A DNA stretch of 51,002 bases, from NCBI GenBank assembly GCA_011525745.1, contig WYBU01000104.1, positions 1 to 51,002 on the forward strand, written 5' to 3'. The position numbers were made by a program, and so were the translations under genes. Position 1 is the stretch's first letter. The number at the start of each line of letters is the position of its first letter. Positions 43,775 through 51,002 of this stretch are shown piece after piece. The notes beneath the pieces were generated by a model that was not told the origin of the DNA, did no database searches, and worked only from the letters and a program-made list of their open reading frames with translations. The stretch is from Planctomycetaceae bacterium. Its GTDB lineage: Bacteria > Planctomycetota > Phycisphaerae > UBA1845 > UTPLA1.

Positions 43775-44230
43775 TCAGTCCGGTTCTCCCTCGTGACTCA
43801 GTCCGAGCAGACGACGCACACTGTGGGGATCGATCGGGCCTTGCACATCCACGACGTCGGCAGATATCGGCCTGCCGAGCACCCAGCACGGAACGTAGTC
43901 GGGTTGGCCTCGACGCGCGGCGGCGAGAATGACGTAGTCGTCCGCCACGATGAACGCGTTGTCGCGCTCGTAGACCCAGGCGCGTGCGTATCGACCGGCC
44001 GCGCACTCCTGCATGAGCGCTTCGACAGCCGCCCTGCCAACGGGATGACGCTCCACGTCATAATCGGGTGAGAACGGCCGTAGCAGCGACAATGGAACCG
44101 CTGCGAAGTAGACGGGGACTTCACCCGTGAGCGCCCCGTGCATGAGAGTTAAGAACGTCTCATCCACCGGCGGCGTCGACGCCGGAAGCGTATGCAACTG
44201 GTCAACCGGAACTCGTTTTACAGGCCCCAT
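43775..44230 (-). CDS. Hypothetical 151-aa protein in the methylase/helicase island
   Basis: It starts MGPVKRVPVDQLHTLPAST. The second half (ARAWVYERDNAFIVADDYV then ILAAARRGQPDYVPCWVLG) faintly recalls the ParB/sulfiredoxin-like fold, where a GxHR loop is followed by a LAAAxxxG helix and VPC strand, but the key loop residues are absent, so no activity is claimed. Its ATG overlaps the stop of remnant A' (TGATG) and its own stop overlaps the ATG of remnant A (TGATG), so it sat in a translationally coupled string. GGAG lies 4 nt upstream. It is the only intact member of this small-ORF cassette. Confidence 0.65.
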   Translation of the reverse strand: MGPVKRVPVDQLHTLPASTPPVDETFLTLMHGALTGEVPVYFAAVPLSLLRPFSPDYDVERHPVGRAAVEALMQECAAGRYARAWVYERDNAFIVADDYVILAAARRGQPDYVPCWVLGRPISADVVDVQGPIDPHSVRRLLGLSHEGEPD

Positions 44231-44442
44231 CAGGCTCCGTCTCCTTTCCGCGTATCGGTGGCAAACGCGCGCGGCCAACCGCCGTTCTTTTCGATGACTT
44301 CGTCGATCTCCATCAAGAGCCGGATCGTTTCGCTGAGGGCGACCACGAGCTACTGCCAGTGGGCGATGTCTTGGGCACTGAGCCGGCGGACGAAACTCGG
44401 CTCCCTGCCGTGTGATTGCCTGGCCGTGCCTTGAAATCCCAT
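44230..44442 (-). pseudogene. Broken small ORF A' (in-frame TAG)
   Basis: Starting at the ATG 44442, the frame reads 30 residues to LSAQDIAHWQ, then TAG (44350-44352), then continues open for 39 residues (LVVALSETIRLLMEIDEVIE, then KNGGWPRAFATD) to TGA at 44230-44232. Conserved sequence on both sides of the TAG matches remnant A (LTDEHIDYYR-R-MVITQNETIRLV), so the stop lies inside a conserved helix. CAG to TAG is the simplest route. It begins 63 nt after the helicase stop on the same strand. Confidence 0.65.
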
Positions 44443-44505
44443 ACCTGCCGGTTGTTCCACGTTGGCGCCACGATTTTGCGCGGCGGCGCTCTGCCCCGCC
44501 GGCTC

Positions 44506-47340
44506 TTACTCGAAATAGACGAAGCTCATGCCGATGAACTCGACGTCCTCGTCCCAGTCCCAGAGGTTCGCCGCTTTGTCCAGGTGCGATCTTGCGGCAT
44601 CGAAGAACGGCGTCGGGTCCGGCGGCGGCGATCCTTGCTGCGAATCCGACGCCTGGCGATTCACGGCGGCGACCGCAGCGGCATCGTCGATCACACCATC
44701 CTTGCGGACGAAAACAGGGTGGAAATCGAACAGGCACTCATCGCCATCCTCGCGCGTGATGCGACGTCGAACCACGAACGCAAACAAGTAGCCCGAGATT
44801 CCGGCTCGCTCCTTGTCGCCGACGCGGCGGATGGCAGTGAGTCCGCCGAAATCGTAGGAGCCGACGTAGCCCAGCATCGCGTCGACAAACTCATGCCCCA
44901 GCGCAAGAAACTCGGCGTCGGTGCGGCGGATGGCCAGTTCGCGATCGAACGTCGCATTGCGATATCGCTCCGGCAGACCACACGCCCGCAACACATCCGG
45001 CGTGAGAAACTCGACGAATGGGTCGGGCTGCTGCATTTGCCGCCTGTGCCGTGCTAGAAATCGCTCGGTGAAGCGGCGCAGGTCCTCCAGGGTCAGGTCC
45101 GTCTTCAACTCGCGGCGGTAGTGGTCGAACGTGTAGCTGGAGACATCGCGGAACAGGCTTTTCGTGGCGATCTCGTAGGCGCGCTGCGCGCGGGTCACGG
45201 CCTTATCAATTTCCTCCTTCGTCTGGCGATTGAGGTTTCCTTCGACCATCGCGCGCTGGTAAACGTGCTTCGGGTCGATCTCGCTCTCCATCTGTCCATT
45301 GAGCGTGCCCATAATGTCTTCGGGGTCTTCGCCGGTCACCCGTGCAATCGCCTCGGCGGCGCGCTTGATGCGATTCTCAAAATACTGCTGAACCGTGTCC
45401 TCGATCGTTCCGCGATTGAAGAAGTTGTACACCTGCACGACGAGATTCTGCCCGAAGCGGTACACGCGTCCGACGCGCTGCTCGACGCGCATGGGATTCC
45501 AAGGCAGATCGTAATTGACGCAGACATGAGAGAACTGGAGGTTGATGCCCTCGCCGCCGGCCTCGGTCGAAACGAGGAAGCGCACCTTCGAATGGTCGCG
45601 GAACAGGCGCTGACTGGTGCGCTTCGTCGTCGGCGCATCCATGGCGCCCTGCTCCGCGAAGGGTCGCCAGATCGTCTCGATATCCTGGGCCGTCTCCTCG
45701 CGGCGTTCCAGCTTCATGTGGCCGTGAATGACGACGACGCATCCCTTGCCGTACTTTTTTTCCAATTCGCGCACGATGTAGCGCTGCGTCTCACGATACT
45801 CGGTGAAGATCAGCACCTTCTCTTCGCTGCCCCGCGGCGCCGCCTGGGCGATGTGATCGAGCAGCCGTAGCAGCTCGTCCAACTTCCTGTCGCGCTTGAC
45901 GCACATCGCCAGCAGCCCTTCGAGCGTGCGGATTTCGCCCTCGAGAATCTGCGATTCGGTCAAGAGCGGCGCGCGTTCCTCGTCCAGTTCGCCCTCGTAA
46001 CGCTCGTCACTGAGCAGCGATTCCTCGAGTTCGGACTGCTCCGGCAGCGCCTCAATCTCGCCCCGCAGCCGCATCAACCGCTTCGACAGAGCCGACCGGA
46101 TCGCCGCCGTCGAGCTGGCATTTAGCTTCTGAAAAGTCGTCATCAGGAATCCCGCCGCCTGCCGCTGCGTCTGCTCCGTAAGCCGCTCCAGCATCTGATA
46201 TCCGTCGCGGATGTACGCCGCCACCGCCTTGTAAAATCGCTCCTCATCCGCGTACATCTTGAACACCATCCGGTGCGTCTGGCGACCCTTGAACACCTTC
46301 TTCCCCTCCGGGTCGGTCACCTCCTGCTTCGGCGTGCGGATGATGAATTCTGTAAACGTCCGCCCCCCGTCCGGCGCCCCGCTGAACAGCCCATGCTCGT
46401 CCAGCGGCGAAAAGTCGATGTACTCATCCAGCAGATAGAGCAGGTTCTTGAATCGGCTGTGGTTCTCCTCCCCCTGGTGCGGCGTCGCGGTCAATAGCAG
46501 CAGCGCGTCGCAATACTGGCGCCCGCGGATTTCCTCGGCCAGCTTGTAGTTCAGCGTCTTTTCGACCTTTCCCGAGCCGTAGTCCATCGCGGATAGCCGG
46601 TGGGCCTCGTCGAAGATGATCAGGTCCCACTTGCGGTTTTCCAGCAGCACCTTCTTGTGCTCTTTACGCTTCAGCATGTTCAGACTGGCGATGGCCCGCG
46701 CCTTGAGGTTCCAGATCATCGGATTCACGGCCCAGAAGTCGCGCCCGAAGATCTCAAAGTCGGTGTCAAACTTGTCCTTCATCTCCTCCTGCCACTGCGT
46801 GGTCAGGCCGGCGGGGACGATGATCAGCGTGCGCTTGGCCTGCCCGCGCTGCTCCAGCGCCTGCCAGATCATCCCCGCCTCGATCGTCTTGCCCAGCCCG
46901 ACCTCATCCGCCAGCAGGAACCGGCGCTTCTCGGCCGAGACGACGCGATGGGCGGCGAAGATCTGGTGCGGCAGGATCGCGGTGCGGGCGTTGGAAAGCT
47001 GCCCGCCCTTGTTGGCGGTGAGGAACCGCGCCGCCAGCATCTTCAGCTCGAACCGCCACGCCTCGTCCCACTGCCCGCGCCTGGCCCGATCCAGCGGCGA
47101 ATCCACCAACTCCAACTGCTCGACCGCCAGAATTTTGTTCTCCGACCGATACGGCGGCGGCATGAAGACCGACGGGTTGAACTCGACCTTCGCCTGCCCG
47201 TTGCGAAGCTTCTGCACGCGGCCGGTGCCGTAGGCGCGGTAGAGGTCGTTCGTAGAGCGAACCTGTGTTTGCTCGCGTAGCCCGCCAGAAGATTCCTGAA
47301 CTTCGACGCTCACTGTGGTTCCATCCTTGCCATATCCCAC
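44506..47340 (-). CDS. RapA/HepA-like SNF2-family DNA helicase/translocase of a methylase-linked island
   Basis: The 944-residue protein has an N-terminal beta region (about 25-80), then a SNF2 ATPase: motif I LADEVGLGKTIEAGMI (about 145), Ia IIVPAGLTTQWQEEM, II DEAHRL, III LLLTATPHQG, a helical insertion (about 390-500), IV VLIFTEYRETQRYI, V VSTEAGGEGINLQF and VI QRVGRVYRFGQ. The C-terminal 250 residues are helical and uncharacterised. It would translocate on duplex DNA. It begins 18 nt after the methylase stop (GTG at 47340; a second GTG at 47313 is possible), so they form one operon. SNF2 plus N6-methylase is the variable pair of class 1 DISARM (drmD/drmMI); the match is by architecture only. 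Confidence 0.88.
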   Translation of the reverse strand: MGYGKDGTTVSVEVQESSGGLREQTQVRSTNDLYRAYGTGRVQKLRNGQAKVEFNPSVFMPPPYRSENKILAVEQLELVDSPLDRARRGQWDEAWRFELKMLAARFLTANKGGQLSNARTAILPHQIFAAHRVVSAEKRRFLLADEVGLGKTIEAGMIWQALEQRGQAKRTLIIVPAGLTTQWQEEMKDKFDTDFEIFGRDFWAVNPMIWNLKARAIASLNMLKRKEHKKVLLENRKWDLIIFDEAHRLSAMDYGSGKVEKTLNYKLAEEIRGRQYCDALLLLTATPHQGEENHSRFKNLLYLLDEYIDFSPLDEHGLFSGAPDGGRTFTEFIIRTPKQEVTDPEGKKVFKGRQTHRMVFKMYADEERFYKAVAAYIRDGYQMLERLTEQTQRQAAGFLMTTFQKLNASSTAAIRSALSKRLMRLRGEIEALPEQSELEESLLSDERYEGELDEERAPLLTESQILEGEIRTLEGLLAMCVKRDRKLDELLRLLDHIAQAAPRGSEEKVLIFTEYRETQRYIVRELEKKYGKGCVVVIHGHMKLERREETAQDIETIWRPFAEQGAMDAPTTKRTSQRLFRDHSKVRFLVSTEAGGEGINLQFSHVCVNYDLPWNPMRVEQRVGRVYRFGQNLVVQVYNFFNRGTIEDTVQQYFENRIKRAAEAIARVTGEDPEDIMGTLNGQMESEIDPKHVYQRAMVEGNLNRQTKEEIDKAVTRAQRAYEIATKSLFRDVSSYTFDHYRRELKTDLTLEDLRRFTERFLARHRRQMQQPDPFVEFLTPDVLRACGLPERYRNATFDRELAIRRTDAEFLALGHEFVDAMLGYVGSYDFGGLTAIRRVGDKERAGISGYLFAFVVRRRITREDGDECLFDFHPVFVRKDGVIDDAAAVAAVNRQASDSQQGSPPPDPTPFFDAARSHLDKAANLWDWDEDVEFIGMSFVYFE

Positions 47341-47358
47341 GACCGCTGAAAAACAAGA

Positions 47359-50300
47359 TCATTCTTCGGCGTCTCCATCCTCGCCATCGTCGTCGGGGCG
47401 AACTCGACGACGGAACTGCTTCAATTCCCGATAGTAATCCATCACGGCTTCGGATTCCGTGTCGTTCAGCCCCCAGATCTCACTCGTTGTCTGGCTCAGC
47501 TTCTTCTCCAGTTCCTCATCGCCTCCCCAACCATCGGTTGCGGCTAACTCGTGCAGCTTGCGCGAGAGCTCGACCGTCCGGCGATGCATCCGGTTTTTCG
47601 CGTCAAAGTCGGGCAATTGCACGCGAGAGACGTCGGTGGGGAAGTATCGTTGTGTTTGAACTCCTACCGAGGCGCTATACAGCGCCGCGCGGCCCGGGCC
47701 GGAGTTTAGTAGCCCAGCGAGAAAATGCGCTTCCTCCTCCGTACCTGCTGTCAAGTACAGAACGGTGTGGTCCGGGACGACCGGTTTCTTCCCGCCTCCC
47801 GGCACTGGGCGCGGGCCGACAACGGCGCACTGGAACACTTCGGAAAGATCTTTGAAGGCGACCTTGAATCGAGCAAGTGCGTAGTCTCCAACGTTGCCTA
47901 CGACGTAGAACTCGTCCCGGCTTCGATGAAGTTGCTTGTAGCCGCTCCTGGATCGTAGCTTCGCCTCAAACCCTTTTAGAAATTCAAAGGTTCGCGGACG
48001 CTCCCGTTTCATACGCGCAACGGAAACCGGTTCGCCAAAATCGCTCGGATCGTGCGGCACGAGGATGAATGCACTTGGCTCCGCTTTCCACTCCAAGAGG
48101 TCTCTCCCCCGGAGAAGTGGATACAAGAACTCGGCATCTACTCGCCCGGTGTGAGTATCAACTTTCGTTCGTCCCACATTTCCCATGTTCTGGACCAAAA
48201 TGTGGTCTTTTTCGGCCTTAACGATCTCAGTCCAGAAGACCCCGTTAAGCCACGTGCAAGAGCCGGCATACGCGCGATCCATTATTCGTTCGGAGCGGTC
48301 ACTTACGACCTTCTTCAAGGGTGCGAAGGCAGGCTTCGGCGCTGTCAACCATGCACTCTGCACAAAGCTCGGTTCGACCGGACCGGCTGACCACCGCTGA
48401 GCCTCAACTCCCTTAAGCACTTCGTCGAGCGGCGTCTCCATTGGGACACCACCGCGCGGAGTGCGCGGCAACCAGAAGCGGTAATCGACCGGGAACTCCG
48501 TCTTTGCGCCCTTTGTAGCAGTCACTACGGCAGTGCGATTGATGGCCCCTTCGAAGGGAAGCGTCAACGACATGTCGCACACGCGGTCCACACGGAACGC
48601 TTTCCCGTCCCCAAGCTGAAATCGGCGGAATCCGTCATTTGCGCCACTCTTGAATACGGTCTGGGTGATCACAAAACCGAGACGCGTTGCGCCGCCGCCG
48701 TAGTAGTCGAGACACGCATACACGAAGAGTGCCGATAGTTCTTTCTTTACGTTTCCAAGCCTCCCGCCCGCGGCAGGCCGTTCTCGTAATCGGTAGCTAT
48801 CCCAGATCGGAAGTGTGCTATCGCGGTAAGTCTTTGGCAGGCTCTCCCAGTTCACCCATGGCGGGTTGCCGACAATGAAATCGACTACTCCGGCGAACAG
48901 CGGTGCGAAGGCATTCTTGATGATTCTCGCCCACACGCCGTTCTTGTTGGCCTTGTCGAGTTGAACGAGTTCCTTGTAGAGGTCGAGGTGAAGCGATTGC
49001 GCCGTAACTGGCAATCCCTCGTCCTTGCATCGCTGGACAAACTCGTTTGGCTCGTAACCGTTGCGAACGCAGAATTCGAGCTGCTCTGCGTACTTCGCCA
49101 CGTCCTCACGGTTCTTCGCGATCTCAGTTGGAACGACGAAGCGCGCGGCCGAAGTCTTGAGTTCCTTTGCTGCATCCGTCGATCCGGCAAATAAGCCACC
49201 GTACGTGGAAGGCGTGAGAATCGAATCACACAGATAGACCGGAATCTCCACCTTATCGACGTGCGAGACCAGATCGCGGATGGCGATGAGGTAGTTGGTG
49301 CGGGCGGCCATGACGGCCAGCGGGTTGAGGTCGAAGCCGACGACGTTGGCGAGGATTTTCCTGCATAGCTCGCCTTCGTCATACGGAAGCTTCTCGCGGT
49401 TCTTCTCGTACCACGCGCGGATGCGGGTGATGGCCATCACGAGGAACGTGCCCGAGCCGCAGGCGGGGTCGAGGATGCGCTTGTCGGGGTCGCCGGCGTA
49501 GCCGAGCTCGTTGAGCACGTGCTCGGCCAGCCAGTCGGGCGTGTAATACTCGCCCAGGTCGTGGCGCACGCTCTTGGGGAAAAGCTGCTGGTAGAGCTTC
49601 TTGAGCATGTCGCGGCTCTCGGCCGGTTCTTCCGCCAGCGTGCCGGGGTTGTACTGGTCCAGCCGGGCGGTCATCTTGCGGACCAGGTCTTCGATTTCCT
49701 TCGACCACGCGGGCAGGTACCAGACGAAGAGGTCGCCTTCGAGGAAGTTGGTGATGCCCAGATGCCGGAAGATGCCGCCGGCTTCGAGTTCACCGAGTTC
49801 TCGCCTGAGTGCGGTGGCGCTCGGAGCGTTGACGAGCTTCTGAAGCAGCGACGGCAGGCGGTGAAAGTGTCCGATGATCTCACCCGCCAGCAGCTTCATG
49901 AACAGCGCGTAATACGTGTGGACGGCAAAGAGCATTTCGGCGGGTTTCACGCCCTTGCTCGGCACGCCGTAGAAGTCCGCCAGCTTCTTGATCTTGTCGG
50001 AGGGGTTGTCCACGTCGTAGCCGCAGACCTCGCCGAAGAGGATCTTCCATTGGTTGAAGAACGTCGTCGCCTTGGGGTCCTTCGTTGTGCGGATGGCATC
50101 GTAGAGCACCTTGATGCCGGTGGCGGCGACGGAGCCTTCGGCGCTGCCGAAATCACCGGCGAGGTAATCCGGCTCGAACCGCCGGCCGCTTTCGCCGAGA
50201 TTGAACAAGGCCCACAGGAAGCGCTCGACGGAGTGTTTGTTAACCTCGACGGGGTCCTGGACCTGCCACTTGTCGTTGTAGAATCGCACGAAGACGAAGT

Positions 50301-50688
50301 GGTTGCCGTCGCATCCGACACCGAAGAGGGTGTTGAGGTTCTTGCCGGGACGCATGTCGTAGAAGCGTTTCTTGATCTGCTCCACGACTTTTTTCGCGCC
50401 GGGGGAATTAGCGCCGGGGCCGATGCGGGCGCCCGAGCTGGACGGATTCTTGTATTCGATGATGACGCAGTTGTAGACCGAATCGGCGCGTCCGCTGGCA
50501 ACGGTGAATTCGTGCTTGCCCTGGAGCTTGACGCCGGCCTCCTTCTGCACGAAGGCGAGCTGCTTCTCGACTTCGATGCGGATTTCTTCTTCCTTGTCCG
50601 CGATGGCCGCGGCGGCGCGGACCTGGTCGGCGAATTCCGCGGCGCGTTTGGCGATCAGCTCGTCGAGCGATGCGGGTTTGCTGGGCAT
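47359..50688 (-). CDS. Eco57I-type N6-adenine DNA methylase with putative N-terminal PD-(D/E)xK motif
   Basis: The 1109-residue protein has an N-terminal segment (about 50-130) with GRADSVYNCVIIEYKNP, fitting a nuclease core D-x(n)-ExK, then a helical region (about 150-360). The methylase follows: motif X-like LGEYYTPDWLAEHVL, motif I DPACGSGTFL (about 425), VVGFDLNPLAVMAARTNYL, and motif IV IVGNPPWVNW (about 610), of the NPPY/W N6-adenine class. A long target-recognition-like region makes up the last 450 residues. The ATG at 50688 (AGGTG upstream) is preferred to 50742, whose extra residues are Arg-rich and atypical. It could be a single-chain restriction-modification enzyme or the methylase of a multi-gene defence system with the adjacent SNF2 helicase. 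Confidence 0.88.
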   Translation of the reverse strand: MPSKPASLDELIAKRAAEFADQVRAAAAIADKEEEIRIEVEKQLAFVQKEAGVKLQGKHEFTVASGRADSVYNCVIIEYKNPSSSGARIGPGANSPGAKKVVEQIKKRFYDMRPGKNLNTLFGVGCDGNHFVFVRFYNDKWQVQDPVEVNKHSVERFLWALFNLGESGRRFEPDYLAGDFGSAEGSVAATGIKVLYDAIRTTKDPKATTFFNQWKILFGEVCGYDVDNPSDKIKKLADFYGVPSKGVKPAEMLFAVHTYYALFMKLLAGEIIGHFHRLPSLLQKLVNAPSATALRRELGELEAGGIFRHLGITNFLEGDLFVWYLPAWSKEIEDLVRKMTARLDQYNPGTLAEEPAESRDMLKKLYQQLFPKSVRHDLGEYYTPDWLAEHVLNELGYAGDPDKRILDPACGSGTFLVMAITRIRAWYEKNREKLPYDEGELCRKILANVVGFDLNPLAVMAARTNYLIAIRDLVSHVDKVEIPVYLCDSILTPSTYGGLFAGSTDAAKELKTSAARFVVPTEIAKNREDVAKYAEQLEFCVRNGYEPNEFVQRCKDEGLPVTAQSLHLDLYKELVQLDKANKNGVWARIIKNAFAPLFAGVVDFIVGNPPWVNWESLPKTYRDSTLPIWDSYRLRERPAAGGRLGNVKKELSALFVYACLDYYGGGATRLGFVITQTVFKSGANDGFRRFQLGDGKAFRVDRVCDMSLTLPFEGAINRTAVVTATKGAKTEFPVDYRFWLPRTPRGGVPMETPLDEVLKGVEAQRWSAGPVEPSFVQSAWLTAPKPAFAPLKKVVSDRSERIMDRAYAGSCTWLNGVFWTEIVKAEKDHILVQNMGNVGRTKVDTHTGRVDAEFLYPLLRGRDLLEWKAEPSAFILVPHDPSDFGEPVSVARMKRERPRTFEFLKGFEAKLRSRSGYKQLHRSRDEFYVVGNVGDYALARFKVAFKDLSEVFQCAVVGPRPVPGGGKKPVVPDHTVLYLTAGTEEEAHFLAGLLNSGPGRAALYSASVGVQTQRYFPTDVSRVQLPDFDAKNRMHRRTVELSRKLHELAATDGWGGDEELEKKLSQTTSEIWGLNDTESEAVMDYYRELKQFRRRVRPDDDGEDGDAEE

Positions 50689-50878
50689 CTTCCGGCACCT
50701 CGCACGACATCTTACCCGGATGCGCCGTTTGCGACGATTCATCGCACGCCGCCCGGCGTGCCGCTGCGGCCGGTCGTCGAAGGCCGCCTTGTTTTCCGCT
50801 GCGCCGACGGATCGGCGGGCGAAACAACGGCGGACCGCATCAGGGGGCGGACGCGGCGACGGAATGAGTTTAACGTAA
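50689..50878. other. Gap between the methylase gene and the IS end
   Basis: 190 bp with a small hairpin (GCACGCC/GGCGTGC near 50745-50762) and no gene. The operon promoter probably lies here but I cannot point to clear hexamers. Confidence 0.4.
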
Positions 50879-51002
50879 GAGCCTATCCCAAAACCCCTGC
50901 TGCGCGGTAGGCGATGCAGGCCGAAGCCAAGTGTAGGAAAGCGGCGTAGTTGACCGACTTTTTTTCCCAGCGAATGAAAAGCCGCCGGAAGCGATTGAAC
51001 CA
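50879..51002 (-). mobile_element. IS5-family-like insertion sequence, one end (runs off the window)
   Basis: The terminal sequence GAGCCTATCCCAAAACCCC begins at 50879 and resembles IS5-group ends. A transposase reading frame ends 4 nt inside it. Confidence 0.75.
50883..51002 (-). CDS. Transposase C-terminal fragment, IS5-like (partial at window edge)
   Basis: The visible 39 residues (WFNRFRRLFIRWEKKSVNYA, then AFLHLASACIAYRAAGVLG) match the conserved end of IS5-type DDE transposases (R-F-R-x-L-x-x-R-W-E-K-K-x-x-N-Y-x-A-x-L-H-L-A). The glutamate in RWEKK would be the last residue of the DDE triad. The 5' part lies outside the window, so intactness cannot be judged. Confidence 0.85.
   Translation of the reverse strand, partial: WFNRFRRLFIRWEKKSVNYAAFLHLASACIAYRAAGVLG

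Noticed and set aside
1132..44352. Genome-wide recoding of TAG (two interrupted frames carry in-frame TAG)
   Set aside because: Many intact genes here (fmt, blaR1-like, TPR, LPS kinase, the 23-aa gene) end in TAG at the expected family length, so TAG is a normal stop.

Overview
The window looks like a piece of chromosome from a GC-rich, Gram-negative member of the Planctomycetota or a close relative; this is inferred from content, as no rRNA is present. The clues are a PEP-CTERM protein, a subtilase with a C-terminal dockerin-like domain, a DUF1559-type pseudopilin, a type III glutamine synthetase, ExbB/ExbD with a giant PD40/terpenoid-cyclase-like partner, LPS-core genes, and many short palindromic repeats between genes. 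I saw no tRNA, rRNA or CRISPR array.

Layout. 1-543: tandem array of 27-bp hairpin units. 544-1491(-): thioredoxin-like (TlpA) reading frame cut by one in-frame TAG. 1978-5085(+): secreted putative metallopeptidase. 5086-5836: block of dispersed palindromes. 5837-6625(-): rsfS and rpsU. 7078-10954(+): dihydrolipoyl dehydrogenase, a heptosyltransferase-like GT9 enzyme and an LPS-kinase-like protein. 10992-12434(-): ffh. 12435-14163: regulatory stretch with an orphan small-RNA gene (strong promoter, three hairpins, strong terminator), a phosphoglycolate-phosphatase-like gene, and a 23-residue lysine-rich protein gene with near-ideal expression signals. 14404-21236(+): fmt, the subtilase and glnN (type III). 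21568-25691(+): BlaI/BlaR1-like pair whose promoter carries two matching operator dyads. 25994-35064(+): TPR / ExbB / ExbD / giant envelope protein cluster. 35272-36831(-): L,D-transpeptidase and 5-formyltetrahydrofolate cyclo-ligase. 37170-39107(+): NifU-like scaffold and MATE transporter. 39229-43028(-): zinc-ribbon membrane protein, pseudopilin, PEP-CTERM protein.

43029-51002 is the accessory part. It opens with three perfect copies of the 16-bp ParB-binding palindrome parS within 182 bp. A minus-strand island follows: an Eco57I-type N6-adenine methylase whose N-terminus carries a PD-(D/E)xK-like motif, a RapA-like SNF2 helicase, and a cassette of small overlapping ORFs in which two related partners are both broken (one by TAG, one by frameshift) around an intact 151-residue protein. 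An IS5-like transposase end closes the window. The methylase/SNF2 pairing resembles the variable module of class 1 DISARM, but no drmABC core is visible, so this is either a truncated DISARM or a different methylase-helicase defence locus.

A recurrent inverted-repeat element (arms CATGGTCAAGCCCTCGCGC / GCGAGGGCTTGGCCATG) lies just 3' of five plus-strand genes and behaves like a REP/BIME-type element.
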